Assembly: GCA_902613475.1 (NCBI GenBank)
Contig: CACMHG010000003.1
Location: 1-64,000, forward strand
Direction of reading: 5' to 3'
From: K189A clade bacterium
GTDB lineage: Bacteria > Pseudomonadota > Gammaproteobacteria > Pseudomonadales > Azotimanducaceae
Length of the DNA: 64,000 nucleotides
In this document: positions 26,612-37,300 of the stretch, piece after piece
Layout: each line of letters opens with the position of its first letter
How positions within the stretch are numbered: the first letter of the stretch is position 1
Position numbers and translations under genes: made by a program
The notes under the pieces: model-generated
Database searches by the model: none
The model's input: the letters and a program-made list of their open reading frames with translations, nothing else
Told to the model about the DNA's origin: nothing

Positions 26612-27085
26612 ATGAGTGATTACAACGCCTCGACCCCCGAGGTTGATCCATGGTCTTTTATGCAGGACACGGCTACCGCGTTCTTAAGCCTTCCCGATGA
26701 GGTTGAGGCGGATTTTGTCTGTCCTGGAAGCGGCGGTGACACGCGTATATTCGTTGTCGACGCGCCAGAAGCTGTCGTCGCATTTTTCTCCCGCATCATG
26801 CAAAACGAGCCGCAGCGTTTTAACCAAATGAACCGGGCTTTTGACACCAGTCATGTTGGCTACAACGGCGCAGGATGGGCCGTTACTCGATTCGGCGGTG
26901 TCCTGTATCTGAGTTTGGCCATTGACCTAGATGTCTACGTGAGGCGAATCCCACCCCACCTATCCTCAGCCGCCCTAGTGATAGCGCGCCAGTACGGGAA
27001 ATTTCTAGATTGCACAGTAACCTCTAGCACGCGCGAAAACGACCGATCTGCAATGCCTCATGCTCTCGCACGCACGCTTCAATGA
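26612..27085 (+). CDS. hypothetical protein
   Basis: A 157-residue cytoplasmic protein without a signal peptide or recognised domain. It contains DFVCPGSGGDTRIFVVDAPE near residue 35 and a hydrophobic FGGVLYLSLAIDLDVYV strand region near residue 95. Composition is protein-like and the frame is uninterrupted. It stands alone in a stretch of accessory genes, so it may be strain-specific. Confidence 0.55.
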   Translation: MSDYNASTPEVDPWSFMQDTATAFLSLPDEVEADFVCPGSGGDTRIFVVDAPEAVVAFFSRIMQNEPQRFNQMNRAFDTSHVGYNGAGWAVTRFGGVLYLSLAIDLDVYVRRIPPHLSSAALVIARQYGKFLDCTVTSSTRENDRSAMPHALARTLQ

Positions 27086-27359
27086 TCTGATCGAATAAAC
27101 AGACTCCAGCTTTTCAGGTTCGTCAGGCTCATGGTTCCTGTTAGCTCAAAGGTGACGCTCATCCACTTATTGTTACCACTCCTCTGAAAAAACTGTCCTG
27201 CTTGCGTCACTGGCGCAAAACTGAATTGCGTTTCGATCGTGCGATGACGGTTCTCCCACGGCAACTCTGCCTGCGCAGATGCTGTGGACCAAGAACCCGG
27301 TAGCGCAGATTCGTAACGCATCGCGGGACAGCGTTTTGTGACAAGACGAGGGTAGGGCA

Positions 27360-27998
27360 ATGAGCACATCAGATTCCAATCGACCAGAACCAGTCAAAGG
27401 GGCGGCCCGTTCCGCTTCTAAGGCAGCAAGAGCGAGGACGGCAAAGGTTGGCGAGGCAAATACTGGTGGGGCGATAAAAGGCAAGGCTCCGGAAGGTAAA
27501 GCTCCAGCAAGCAAAGCTTTAGAGGGCAAGGCAGGCAAAGCCTCAGCAGAGCCGCTACGCTCCCCTGTGGAAGCCACGAGTGACTCAGACGCGTTGCTCA
27601 ATTCGCCTGATCTGATGGAACCTGGAACGACACCTCCATTGGAATCACCGTCAATCGGTGATTCGGGGGATTTGGGACGTTCTTTTTCCGCGCGATTGCG
27701 AGAACTGCGCCGTGCCAGGGCTCTGTCCTTGCGTAAGCTCGGCCGTGAAGTCGGGGTAACGGCCAACGCGGTTCTTCGGTGGGAGAAAGACGAGGTCACA
27801 CCGACACGAGGCAAGATGATCGAGCCTTCGCGCTTCTTTGAGGTTGAACCAGCTTGGCTCGCGTGGGGGATTGGCGCTCGGCGCAATCGCTTGAAACCGT
27901 CTGATTTGTTAATGCAGCTAGAACGGTGCGATGAAACCCAGCTTCGTGCAGTCAGTGCGCTTCTAGAGGCTTTCGACCCTGATTCTTTTGCGGGATGA
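27360..27998 (+). CDS. XRE-family regulator with a Lys/Ala-rich histone-like N-terminal tail
   Basis: A 212-residue protein in two parts. Residues 10-65 form a low-complexity Lys/Ala/Gly tail with repeated GKA units (GKAPEGKAPASKALEGKAGK), like the AlgP and histone-H1-like tails of some bacteria. Residues about 100-180 form an XRE helix-turn-helix (LRELRRARALSLRKLGREVG and NAVLRWEKDE). The ATG has a GAGGGTAGGG site. The tail could bind DNA nonspecifically while the HTH gives specificity. A long antiparallel frame over this gene is a composition artefact. Confidence 0.75.
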   Translation: MSTSDSNRPEPVKGAARSASKAARARTAKVGEANTGGAIKGKAPEGKAPASKALEGKAGKASAEPLRSPVEATSDSDALLNSPDLMEPGTTPPLESPSIGDSGDLGRSFSARLRELRRARALSLRKLGREVGVTANAVLRWEKDEVTPTRGKMIEPSRFFEVEPAWLAWGIGARRNRLKPSDLLMQLERCDETQLRAVSALLEAFDPDSFAG

Positions 27999-28131
27999 CA
28001 AAGACCTTGTCCGACTCGCAACGGATGTATCTACTGCCTGCTTCGAGTCGGGCGCCCCGAAAACACCTAACGTTGTTTTAAATACGAACTTGTAGTTCAC
28101 TCTTCAAAGAAGGCGTCTTGGGGAGAACATC

Positions 28132-29214
28132 GTGCCGATTAACGTTTTGGGAATGATTGGCGTAGCGCCCCCGCCGGATGCTGCCACCGTCCATATTGTT
28201 GGCGGCGGCATCGACCGTGATTACATTAAGGCCTTTACCCAGGCCCATGAAAAATCAGATTTTGATGCCATTCTCATCGGGCATTCATCCAGTTCCGCCG
28301 ATGGTTTCGGCATTGCCCAATACGTGGCGACCCATTCAGAGCGCGTCAATATATTACTTGCGCATCGACCAGGGTTTGCTTCCCCTACACAGGCTGCTCG
28401 CCGTGTTGCAACACTCGATAATCTGATTGAGGGGCGGCTATGGCTTCATATTATTACCGGTGGAGTCGACGCGGATCAGCGCAGAGACGGTGATTATACC
28501 CCCCACGATGAGCGTTATGAGCGCACTGACGAATATCTTGAGGTCATGCGCAGAGTGTGGAATGCCGCCGAGCCCGTTGATTTTGAGGGTAAGTTCTATC
28601 GAGTGAGTCGTGCAGTTTCCGATGTGCAGGCGCACCAAAAGCCATATGTACCGCTCTGGTTTGGTGGAGTGTCGGATGCCGCCATTCCGGTAGGTGCAAA
28701 GCATTGCGATACCTATGCCCTGTTTGGCGAACCCAGGGCTCAGGTAGTGGAATTGATGACCCGTATTAATGCCGAGGCCGCGGACCATGGGCGGCGGCCG
28801 AGTTATAACCTATCTTTTCGGCCAATCATTGGTGCGACCGAAGAAGAGGCTTGGCGCAAGGCTGAAGCGATATTGGCGGGCGTAGAAGCCTCAGGTGGGG
28901 GAGGAGGCTCCGGTATTCCCCAGGCAGAAACTGCACGTCGCCTGATGCGATTGATTGAGGGTGGGGATGTCCAAGACGAGCGCCTGTGGGTGCCCATCGC
29001 AGCGGCGGCGAAGGGAAGCGGCAACTCTACGGCCTTGGTAGGCACTGCAGAACAGGTTGCTGAGGCAATCGCTAAGTATTACGACTTAGGTATATCCGGC
29101 GTGCTGATTCGCGGCTTTGACCCCTTCAATGATGCAATCGAATATGGTCACGAACTCATTCCGCAAATTCGTGAAAAAGTTGCCGCGAGAGATGCAGCAA
29201 AGGCGGCTCAGTAG
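28132..29214 (+). CDS. SsuD-like FMNH2-dependent alkanesulfonate monooxygenase (LLM class)
   Basis: A 360-residue luciferase-like monooxygenase that closely resembles SsuD, which releases sulfite from alkanesulfonates using FMNH2 and O2. Typical segments are HRPGFASPTQAARRVATLD near residue 83, LHIITGGVDADQRRDGDYTP, YVPLWFGGVSD near 178 and a C-terminal GISGVLIRGFDP. It starts at GTG 28132 after a GGGGAGAA site. No ssuE reductase or ssuABC transporter is adjacent, so the substrate may instead be another organosulfur or a dimethylsulfone-type compound (SfnG-like). Confidence 0.85.
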   Translation: MPINVLGMIGVAPPPDAATVHIVGGGIDRDYIKAFTQAHEKSDFDAILIGHSSSSADGFGIAQYVATHSERVNILLAHRPGFASPTQAARRVATLDNLIEGRLWLHIITGGVDADQRRDGDYTPHDERYERTDEYLEVMRRVWNAAEPVDFEGKFYRVSRAVSDVQAHQKPYVPLWFGGVSDAAIPVGAKHCDTYALFGEPRAQVVELMTRINAEAADHGRRPSYNLSFRPIIGATEEEAWRKAEAILAGVEASGGGGGSGIPQAETARRLMRLIEGGDVQDERLWVPIAAAAKGSGNSTALVGTAEQVAEAIAKYYDLGISGVLIRGFDPFNDAIEYGHELIPQIREKVAARDAAKAAQ

Positions 29215-29314
29215 CCGTTTGCTCGCGCTGATCTGGGTGCAGTGCAACGTTCAAGTCCCAGTAGGCTGATAAACAAAAACATATGGCTAATAAGACAATA
29301 GCCAAGTCAAATGC

Positions 29315-29473
29315 CTAATATGCACGTCCTTCAAGAGGGCCGATGATGGCCCAGTCCACGATGATGGAGGCGGCCGCCAAGCTCACGCATACCAAAAAAA
29401 TAATCCCCAGGAGGCGCCAAATATGGAACTTTTCTTCCTTGTCTGGCGCTGGTGGTTGTTCTTCTGGGTGCAT
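29315..29473 (-). CDS. 52-residue single-pass membrane protein
   Basis: A short minus-strand gene from ATG to TAG. An acidic, proline-rich head (HPEEQPPAPDKEEK) is followed by a hydrophobic helix (LLGIIFLVCVSLAAASIIV) and the tail GPLEGRAY. A good AAGGA site lies 8 bp before the ATG, which makes translation likely. It lies 36 bp downstream of the Ldh-family dehydrogenase on the same strand, so it may be co-transcribed. No family is recognised. Confidence 0.65.
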   Translation of the reverse strand: MHPEEQPPAPDKEEKFHIWRLLGIIFLVCVSLAAASIIVDWAIIGPLEGRAY

Positions 29474-29509
29474 CAAAATTTCCTTGGCGATTCCCTGAGG
29501 GTCATTGTG

Positions 29510-30589
29510 TTAAGGCTGAGTGATTGTGGTCATGGCCGCGACTTGAGCTCGGTCGAGCCCGGCGTATTCCGCTGAGTCTAGAACCGAGTTCCAGCTGTTT
29601 GGATCGAGCTCGATGCCGTGCTGCATTCTTCGTGCGGTGCTCTCTTTTTCCGGGTCGCCGGGTAAGCGTACACGGTCAACGCCATCAGCCGGCGTGCTGG
29701 TGTTAATATAGTCGATCATCGCACCGACTTCCTGGTCGAATGCCTGCAGATCGCCGATGGCGGCAGGGTCAATCAAAATCGACAGCATGTTATTGAGGGT
29801 TGCGCCTAAGCGCGGGTGCTCAGGCTGCATCGTGAACAACCCTCCCAAAGCACCGCCAAGAAGCTCGCAAATAACCATTAGACCGTATCCTTTGTGCGCG
29901 CCGAAGGGTTGCATCGCACCACTGGCGTTCTCGCCAAAGATTACGCCCGGATCCGTCGTCTCGACGCCGTTTTCATCCACCAACGATTGAGGTGGTACAG
30001 GTACTCCCTTCATATGGGCGACGCGCACCTTGCCTGCGGCGACAGTAGTGGTCGCCATGTCCAACACAACATGCTGACCATCCGGTCTTGGCACCGCGCA
30101 GCAATAGGGATTGGTGATAAAGCGACGATCTCGGCCGCCGAAGGCAACCACCATAGGGTCATGCCCGACAACATTGACGTAATGCATGGAGACTAATCCA
30201 TGGTCCGCACAGTGCTCGGCGAAGGCACCTATGCGTCCCAGGTGTGCGGCATTACCCAGCGCGACGCAGGCCAAACCGTGCTTCTTCGTCCTCTCGACAC
30301 CAATATCCATGGCCTCAATACCCACGACGCGGCCAAGGCCTGTGCCCGCATCGATGCTTACGATCGCACCGTTGTCCTTGATGACCTGCGCGTGACGATG
30401 AGGGTCCACATGCTGATCCATCATGCCTTTGACATAAGACGGGACCATGCCGACACCATGAGAATCGTGGCCCTTGAGGTTAGCCTCGACGAGGTGATGG
30501 GCAACTGCGTCAGCATGGGCTGAGGGGGCGCCGGCGGCGACCAATATGGCACTAGTAACCTTTGTTAGAGACATATGTTCAATCAGCAT
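29510..30589 (-). CDS. Ldh family (malate/L-lactate/sulfolactate dehydrogenase-type) oxidoreductase
   Basis: A 359-residue NAD(P)-dependent dehydrogenase of the LDH2/MDH2 family, which oxidises 2-hydroxy acids such as malate, sulfolactate or ureidoglycolate. The family segment GHDSHGVGMVPSYV near residue 43 holds the catalytic His. ALGNAAHLGRIGAFAEHCA, TNPYCCAVP and FGAHKGYGLMVICELLGGAL follow. The frame opens at 30607, but ATG 30589 has GAGGA upstream. It neighbours the oad operon divergently, so malate or a related C4/C3 acid is a sensible but unproven substrate. Confidence 0.88.
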   Translation of the reverse strand: MLIEHMSLTKVTSAILVAAGAPSAHADAVAHHLVEANLKGHDSHGVGMVPSYVKGMMDQHVDPHRHAQVIKDNGAIVSIDAGTGLGRVVGIEAMDIGVERTKKHGLACVALGNAAHLGRIGAFAEHCADHGLVSMHYVNVVGHDPMVVAFGGRDRRFITNPYCCAVPRPDGQHVVLDMATTTVAAGKVRVAHMKGVPVPPQSLVDENGVETTDPGVIFGENASGAMQPFGAHKGYGLMVICELLGGALGGLFTMQPEHPRLGATLNNMLSILIDPAAIGDLQAFDQEVGAMIDYINTSTPADGVDRVRLPGDPEKESTARRMQHGIELDPNSWNSVLDSAEYAGLDRAQVAAMTTITQP

Positions 30590-30770
30590 GACGATCCTCA
30601 GACACATTGCTCGCTGATTGAAACAGGTAAGGTGACGTCACTGCAATGGTACCTTTGGTCGCAATGTCAGACTTAAAGCATCGGTTGAGCGGTGAGAGCG
30701 CAAAATCGCTTACCAGCGATTTTGGTAGAGCGATCAGATCCTGTCTCAGGGATTGGCGGTGAGGAAGGTA

Positions 30771-30847
30771 TGGCGCACCCGACAGGATTCGAACCTGTAA
30801 TCCCCGGTTTCGTAGACCGGTGCCTTATCCAGTTTGGCCACGGGTGC
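30771..30847 (-). tRNA. tRNA-Arg(ACG)
   Basis: On the minus strand the acceptor stem GCACCCG pairs with CGGGTGC. The D arm is GCC/GGC, the anticodon arm is CCGGT-CTACGAA-ACCGG with anticodon ACG, and the T arm is ACAGG-TTCGAAT-CCTGT. CCA is encoded (30771-30773). It reads arginine CGN codons, with the A34 presumably edited to inosine. Confidence 0.95.
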
Positions 30848-30996
30848 ATGAGCGGTTCTCACCGCGGGCGGCATTATCTGGAAGAACGAATGACTTCTCA
30901 AGGTGTTTAAGCGTTATCCCACGGCGGCTTTGTCAATATATCGCCATCGTGAGGTGTTTCGAGCTATTCTTTTCATCACCATCAAAGAGGCATGGC

Positions 30997-31239
30997 ATGG
31001 CATCGACAGTGGATCCAATGGTGATGGAGGGAGTTCAGCTGATGCTGGTAGGCATGGGCACGGTCTTCGTCTTTCTCACTCTTCTGGTCTTTGCAGTGAG
31101 GGCGATGAGCGCACTTATTTTGAAGTATTTTCCGCCAGCACCTTTTCAAACCAATACAGGTGCGGCGTCCCCAGGAGGTATACCTAAGGCGCATGTTGCG
31201 GCCGTGGCGGCTGCCATTGAAAAGCACCGAGGGTCCTAA
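30997..31239 (+). CDS. oadG: oxaloacetate decarboxylase gamma subunit
   Basis: An 80-residue OadG with one N-terminal membrane helix ([18 protein letters not shown]), a hydrophilic linker and the C-terminal [14 protein letters not shown] helix expected for the subunit. It anchors the alpha subunit to the membrane and speeds carboxybiotin decarboxylation. The ATG at 30997 follows AAAGAGG. The frame is open upstream, but this start gives the family length. It is first in the oadGAB operon. Confidence 0.9.
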   Translation: MASTVDPMVMEGVQLMLVGMGTVFVFLTLLVFAVRAMSALILKYFPPAPFQTNTGAASPGGIPKAHVAAVAAAIEKHRGS

Positions 31240-31307
31240 GCACCCTAGAAAAAAAGCGTCGTCAAAATCGCTTTGGCCACGCGTATCGGTCCTATCACGG
31301 AGGAATC

Positions 31308-33107
31308 ATGAATCAATCTGCACTTGGGATAACAGACGTCGTACTGCGCGACGCGCATCAAAGTTTATTGGCAACGCGTATGCGAATAGATGACATGTTG
31401 CCCATAGCCGAAAAGCTAGACCAAGTCGGATTTTGGTCACTCGAGTCTTGGGGTGGTGCGACCTTCGATGCCTGTATTCGATACCTCGGTGAGGATCCCT
31501 GGCAACGTATTCGCTTGCTCAAAGAGGCCATGCCAAATACACCCCAGCAGATGTTGCTGCGTGGCCAAAACATACTCGGCTATCGCCATTATGCGGACGA
31601 TCTCGTCGAGAAATTTGTCGAGCGTGCAGCCACTAATGGCGTCGATGTATTTCGAATCTTTGATGCGATGAACGACATGCGAAACCTGCAAACGGCGGTT
31701 AAGGCGACCTTAGCGACGGGGAAGCATGCTCAGGGCACGATCTCTTACACCGTCAGCCCCGTCCACACCCTGCAGCTTTGGCTCGATTTGGGCAGGCAGA
31801 TAGAAGATATGGGCGCAAACAGTTTGTGCATTAAGGACATGGCTGGCCTGCTTAAGCCCTATACCGCCTTTGAGTTGGTAAGCGGTCTGAAAGAGAGTCT
31901 GGACATACCCATTCATATGCAGTGCCATGCTACCACAGGCATGTCGACGACCACCTACCTCAAGGCCATTGAGGCCGGAATCGATAACGTGGATACCGCG
32001 ATATCGTCGATGAGTATGACCTACGGGCATTCGGCGACCGAATCCTTGGTGGCCATACTGCAGGATCAACCCAGTGACACAGGCCTAAATATCGAGTTAC
32101 TGGAAGAGATTTCAGCCTACTTTCGAGCCGTGCGAAAAAAATATGCTCAATTTGAAGGCAGTCTGCGCGGTGTAGATTCTCGCATCTTGGTGGCCCAGGT
32201 GCCTGGAGGGATGCTGACCAACCTTGAGGGCCAGCTAAAAGAGCAGAATGCGGTTGATCGACTCGACGAGGTGCTGGAGGAGATACCCAAGGTGCGCGAA
32301 GACCTCGGCATGATCCCCTTAGTCACCCCAACATCACAGATTGTAGGCACCCAGGCGGTGATCAATGTTCTAAGTGACAGCCGTTATGCATCAATTACCC
32401 GGGAATCGGCTGGTGTGCTGCGCGGAGAATACGGCGCCACACCGGCGTCGGTGAATGAGGATTTACGGGTGCGTGCCTTGGATGGTGATGACCTGATTAC
32501 ATCAAGGCCGGCAGATCATCTGGAGCCAGAGCTTGCCACTCAAACCGAAGCGTTGCGCGCCCTCGCCAAAGAAGAAGGCTTCAGCATTGGGCAAAACGAA
32601 GGCGGTAGCGAGGTGGACGATGTGCTGACTTACGCGCTGTTCCCGCAAGTTGCGACCAAATTTTTGGCCAATCGCGGTAATCCCGAGGCGTTTGAACCCG
32701 CACCAGATCCGAATGTCGCGACAGCAAATGTCGCTCCCCCAACAACCAGTGCATCATCTGTGGAACCCGCCCAATACACGGTGTCGGTAGATGGCCATGC
32801 CTATCAGGTTGTGGTGGCTGAAGGCACGGTCAATCTCACGCCGGCAGTTTCCGCTCAACCGGCCCCTGCCACCCCGGCAACTGTCGGGGGTACTGCGACG
32901 CCAGTATCAGCGGGCCTCGCAGGCTCCATTCATCAGGTAATGGTTGGTGTTGGCGATGCTGTGAGCGAGGGCCAAGTGGTTTGCATACTCGAAGCGATGA
33001 AAATGGAAACCGAGGTGCGAGCCGGAACTGCGGGCAAGGTCGCGAGCATAGATATCGCCGTGGGCGATAGCGTGGCCGTCGGCCAGACGCTCATCACTCT
33101 AGCTTAG
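31308..33107 (+). CDS. oadA: oxaloacetate decarboxylase alpha subunit (biotin carboxyltransferase)
   Basis: A 599-residue OadA. The carboxyltransferase TIM barrel starts at [16 protein letters not shown] and contains [11 protein letters not shown] near residue 112 and a metal-binding HCHATTG near 205. A conserved PALA domain follows, then a Pro/Ala linker and a biotinyl domain with EAMKME, biotin on Lys565. It moves the carboxyl of oxaloacetate to biotin for the Na+-pumping beta subunit. The ATG has a GGAGGA site. Confidence 0.96.
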   Translation: MNQSALGITDVVLRDAHQSLLATRMRIDDMLPIAEKLDQVGFWSLESWGGATFDACIRYLGEDPWQRIRLLKEAMPNTPQQMLLRGQNILGYRHYADDLVEKFVERAATNGVDVFRIFDAMNDMRNLQTAVKATLATGKHAQGTISYTVSPVHTLQLWLDLGRQIEDMGANSLCIKDMAGLLKPYTAFELVSGLKESLDIPIHMQCHATTGMSTTTYLKAIEAGIDNVDTAISSMSMTYGHSATESLVAILQDQPSDTGLNIELLEEISAYFRAVRKKYAQFEGSLRGVDSRILVAQVPGGMLTNLEGQLKEQNAVDRLDEVLEEIPKVREDLGMIPLVTPTSQIVGTQAVINVLSDSRYASITRESAGVLRGEYGATPASVNEDLRVRALDGDDLITSRPADHLEPELATQTEALRALAKEEGFSIGQNEGGSEVDDVLTYALFPQVATKFLANRGNPEAFEPAPDPNVATANVAPPTTSASSVEPAQYTVSVDGHAYQVVVAEGTVNLTPAVSAQPAPATPATVGGTATPVSAGLAGSIHQVMVGVGDAVSEGQVVCILEAMKMETEVRAGTAGKVASIDIAVGDSVAVGQTLITLA

Positions 33108-33148
33108 GGTGATGGGGCAATTAAAAATCCCAATATCGGAGCAGCTAC

Positions 33149-34282
33149 TTGGAATTGTTTGAACAACTTTGGGCGGGGTCTGGACTAGCCCAAATAAGCC
33201 TTGGTCAGGCCGCCATGATTGCGGTCAGCCTATTGCTGCTGTACTTGGCCGTAGCGAAGAAGTTCGAGCCGCTGCTGCTGGTGACGATTGGGTTTGGGGG
33301 GTTGTTAAGCAATATTCCTGGCGTTGAGATTGCTACTGGCGACGGACTGCTACACCTTATTTACTTGATCGGTATTGAAACTGGGGCATTTCCGCTTCTG
33401 ATTTTTATGGGGGTGGGCGCGATGACCGATTTTGGTCCCGTACTTGCAAACCCCAAAACATTTCTGTTAGGGGCTGCTGCTCAGTTTGGTATTTTTGCGA
33501 CGCTGCTCGGAGCCGTCGCAATGAGCAGTTTAGGTTGGATGGAGTTTTCCATGAGCCAAGCTGCCGCCATAGGCATCATTGGCGGTGCAGACGGTCCGAC
33601 GGCGATCTTTGTTGCGGGTAAGCTCGCTCCGGAGCTGCTGGGAGCTATAGCGATCGCAGCCTACTCGTATATGGCGCTTGTGCCGATTATTCAGCCGCCG
33701 ATTATGCGAGCGTTGACCAGTGAGCGAGAGCGGGCAATCGAAATGGTGCAGCTTCGGGAGGTCAGCCAACTGGAAAAAATAGTTTTTCCGCTCTTGCTAC
33801 TGCTACTGGTCGCGTTTTTGTTGCCTTCGGCGGCTCCTTTGCTGGGAATGTTCTGTTTCGGCAACCTCATGCGTGAATGCGGGGTGGTAGATCGGCTGGC
33901 AGATACTACGCGAAACGCGCTGATTAATATCGTTACCATCATGCTGGGGTTGGGGGTCGGCTCAAAGCTGCAGGCCGAGAATTTTTTGACCACTCAGACC
34001 CTGGGGATTCTCGTGCTGGGAATGCTCGCCTTCAGCATTGGCACTGCCAGTGGAGTACTAATGGCGAAGCTCATGAACCGGTTGTCTTCTACGCCGATTA
34101 ACCCACTCATCGGTGCGGCCGGGGTTAGTGCGGTTCCCATGGCGGCTCGAGTTGTTAATAAAGTCGGTCTTGAGGCGAATTCGCAAAACTACTTACTGAT
34201 GCATGCCATGGGTCCAAATGTTGCCGGAGTGATTGGATCTGCTGTTGCCGCGGGCCTTATGATCATGCTGGTGGGAAGCTAA
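33149..34282 (+). CDS. oadB: sodium-pumping oxaloacetate decarboxylase beta subunit
   Basis: A 377-residue polytopic membrane protein that decarboxylates carboxybiotin and pumps Na+ out. The signature [11 protein letters not shown] near residue 150 contains the essential Asp, and the C-terminal [20 protein letters not shown] is typical. It starts at TTG 33149 with GGAG seven bases upstream; no ATG start keeps the family N-terminus. It is 41 bp after oadA. The complex couples pyruvate formation from oxaloacetate to a sodium gradient that could drive the AGCS and TRAP carriers in this window. Confidence 0.95.
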   Translation: MELFEQLWAGSGLAQISLGQAAMIAVSLLLLYLAVAKKFEPLLLVTIGFGGLLSNIPGVEIATGDGLLHLIYLIGIETGAFPLLIFMGVGAMTDFGPVLANPKTFLLGAAAQFGIFATLLGAVAMSSLGWMEFSMSQAAAIGIIGGADGPTAIFVAGKLAPELLGAIAIAAYSYMALVPIIQPPIMRALTSERERAIEMVQLREVSQLEKIVFPLLLLLLVAFLLPSAAPLLGMFCFGNLMRECGVVDRLADTTRNALINIVTIMLGLGVGSKLQAENFLTTQTLGILVLGMLAFSIGTASGVLMAKLMNRLSSTPINPLIGAAGVSAVPMAARVVNKVGLEANSQNYLLMHAMGPNVAGVIGSAVAAGLMIMLVGS

Positions 34283-34351
34283 AATCAGTCGCGCATTAGC
34301 GCTTTGCACAGTGCGCTGTTAACATTGCGCGGCCCAAAATACCGGTCCCAT

Positions 34352-37300
34352 ATGAAATTCCAAAGCTTCTTATTGTTCCTGTTTGGTGTCTTTGCGCCGG
34401 TCATCGCGGCAGCGGAATATTGGATCTCCGTTGCCAGCTTCAAGAATCGGGACAGTGCCGAGTCTGCTTTGGTCAACGCACAGGTAAAGAGTGAACAGGC
34501 TTTCGCCGTATACGGTGCGCGAACGGATAAAGGCTATTTTTTTCGCGTCATGGCAGGGCCATACCCGACCATTAGAGAGGCTAAGAGGGCGCAACAAACT
34601 TTGTCCTCTAATGGCCTGAACGCAGGCTGGATCTGGGGCGATGGCCCCCAATCATCGAGCCCGGGCGTCTCGAATCTCAACGAAGCATCGAGCTCAAGTG
34701 AAGCGCAATTGCCTGGAGGCTTATCGGGTTTTGAAACCAGTTCTTCGGACAGCGAGTGGGACCGAGATTGGAATGACGATTGGGACGATGAGTTCGATTT
34801 TGATGAGAACTTAGATTTCGGCACCGAAGACACGCTTACCCCCGAAAACAGCGCGCCAATTCAAAAAGCATTGCCGCAAATTCAGGAAACGGCACCAGAG
34901 GGCTATCAGCTGAATAAGCTACGGCGCGAAGCCAGAGCGCCGCCCCTAGAACACCTAAACCTAGCAGTGTCTCTCAACCAAACCCGCCCCAAGCTTCCGC
35001 CCAATTCAGAATCCGAAGAAAAGAATCAAAGCAAAGACGCAGTACCAACATATTCCCCAGACAACATCGTTGAATTTTCGCTTGATATGCCCGTGGCACT
35101 GCCTCGGCGCGAAAGTGCTCCTGAAGGATTCGCAGTCGATGGCTTGCTAAATGAGAACATTTGGGCAGCGCTACCCGGCGCTGACAACTTTTTGGTGGAC
35201 GACCCCGATACCCTCGCCAAGCCCGCCTATCGCACGGTGGTAAAAGCGTTCTATACCCCAAAAGGGCTTTATGTTGGCATCGATATGGAGCAACCCGATA
35301 ATACGCTGATTCGGCGTAGATCAAGTCGAGATAGTTTGTATGTTCGCAGGGATAGGGTTGGCGTTACCCTCGACACGTCAGGCGAAGGTCGCTACGGCTA
35401 CTGGATAAATGTTGCTTTAGGTGGCAGTCAATCCGACGGCACGCTGCTGCCGGAGCGACAGTTCAGCAGAGATTGGGATGGGGCTTGGTATTCTGGCACT
35501 GCGGTTACTGAATCCGGCTGGAGTGCTGAGTTTTTCTTGCCTTGGTCTCAAGTTGCTATGCCGCAAAACCCCGGGCAGCGTACGATCAAGGCCTATATTT
35601 CACGAAAGGTCGCGCACCTCGATGAAGACTGGAGTCTGCCAGCGCTGCCAAGAACGCAGCCTTTATTTATGTCACGAATGCAACCGATCACGTTGCAGCG
35701 CGTCGCACCTGTGCAGAACTGGAGTGTTTTCCCCTACGTTTCATCAACTGATGACTTTGTTGAGGGCGATACCAGTCAAAAGATTGGCGCTGACCTGTTT
35801 TGGCGACCGTCGACGAATTTCCAGGCGACAGCTGCTTTGAAGCCAGATTTTGGCTCTGTTGAAAGCGACGACGTCGTCGTTAATTTGGGCGCTTTCGAAA
35901 CTTTTTTCCCCGAAAAACGCCTGTTTTTTCAGGAAGGCATTGAGGTGTTCACTGCAACTCCCAGAGCCGAAGGAGGTAACCCCACCACGCTGCTCAATAC
36001 GCGTCGTATTGGCGGGATCGGACGAGAACCGGAGTTACCAGACGGGACTGAGCTAAGTGATTTGGAGCGACAAAAGCCGGTCGAGCTCGAGGGAGCGCTG
36101 AAAACGGTGGGCTCAATCGGTCCCCTACGCTACGGCATTCTGGGTGCGTTCGAAGACCAGACAGGGTACGAAGCTGGAGGTCAGCGCTTTATGCAGGCAG
36201 GGACCGACTACGGTGTGGCGAGGGCACTGTATGAGGGTAAGACTAAGGACGGCGATTATCGCGCGTTGGGCTTTCTTTCAGCTTTGACCAGTCACCCTGA
36301 TCAAGAGGCCCAGGCACACGGTGTCGACTACCACTATCTCACTGCGCAGGGAGAATGGAAGGTAGACGGTCAGTTTTTATTCTCATCAGCAGACGAACGT
36401 CGCGATGGCTTTGGCGGATTCGTGGATATTGGGCGAGATTTTGGCAAGGGTAGGAGAATCCGCCTTGGTTACTCCCACTACGATGAGTACCTCGATATCA
36501 ACGACTTGGGGTTTCTCCGTCGCAACGATTTGCGCGGCGCCAATGGCCGCTACGAGATTAATCGATCGACCTCGAAACGCTATCGAAAAAGCTACGTCGG
36601 ATATTGGTTTCGTTTAGAGCGAAATTCTATTGGGGAATACGTTCGAAAAGCGATCGGTATCGACTCCGAGGTCGTTCTATTGAATCAATCGAAAATTGAA
36701 CTTGGCGCTGCTTTTTTCCCATCTCGTGACGAGGACTTTGACAGCCGAGGCAACGGTACGTATCGCCTAGGAGACCGCAGCCGATTCAGAGCTCGATATC
36801 AAACAGATCGGGCCAAGCCTTTTAGTTATGAGATAAACCTCCATCGCGAAGACGAGCAGCTGTCAGGTGGGCAGTTTGCGACGGGAGTCGGTGCGAATTG
36901 GCGTCCTCGTGACGATCTCAACTTAGGGATAGGCATTGGCTTCATTGACCGTGCAGGGTGGCTGCTTTGGCGTGAAGGTATTAACTTCGCCACCTACAGG
37001 GCAAGGGAGTGGCGACCTGAATTCAGCTTCGAGTACTTTCCTGATGCTAACCATCAGATCAAATTGTCGACTCAATGGGTTGGGATACGCGCGAAACGCC
37101 TCGCGAATTATCAGCTCCAAGTCGATGGGGCTCCCCTAGTTGCCGTCGATGACAGTGTCGCTAGTAGTGAGGACTTTGCTATTTCCAATTTATCGCTGCA
37201 GCTGCGCTACCGATGGCAGATTGCGCCGCTTTCAGATCTGTTTGTGGTCTACACCCTGAACGGGCGGCAAGACGTTGTGCGCGATTCTTTCGATAGTCTC

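Noticed and set aside
27079-27321. Minus-strand frame of about 80 residues between two plus-strand genes
   Set aside because: Composition is protein-like and it would converge on the upstream gene, but it has no ribosome site, no recognised family, and its longer form overlaps the start of the HTH regulator.
27400-27540. Repeated GGCAAAGC-like units, considered as a CRISPR or iteron array
   Set aside because: They are irregular, in frame, and encode the Lys/Ala-rich tail of the regulator.
27173-28021. 282-residue minus-strand frame opposite the tailed HTH regulator
   Set aside because: It is antiparallel to a gene with a clear HTH domain and ribosome site; its Ala/Ser-rich composition mirrors the GKA repeats of the other strand.
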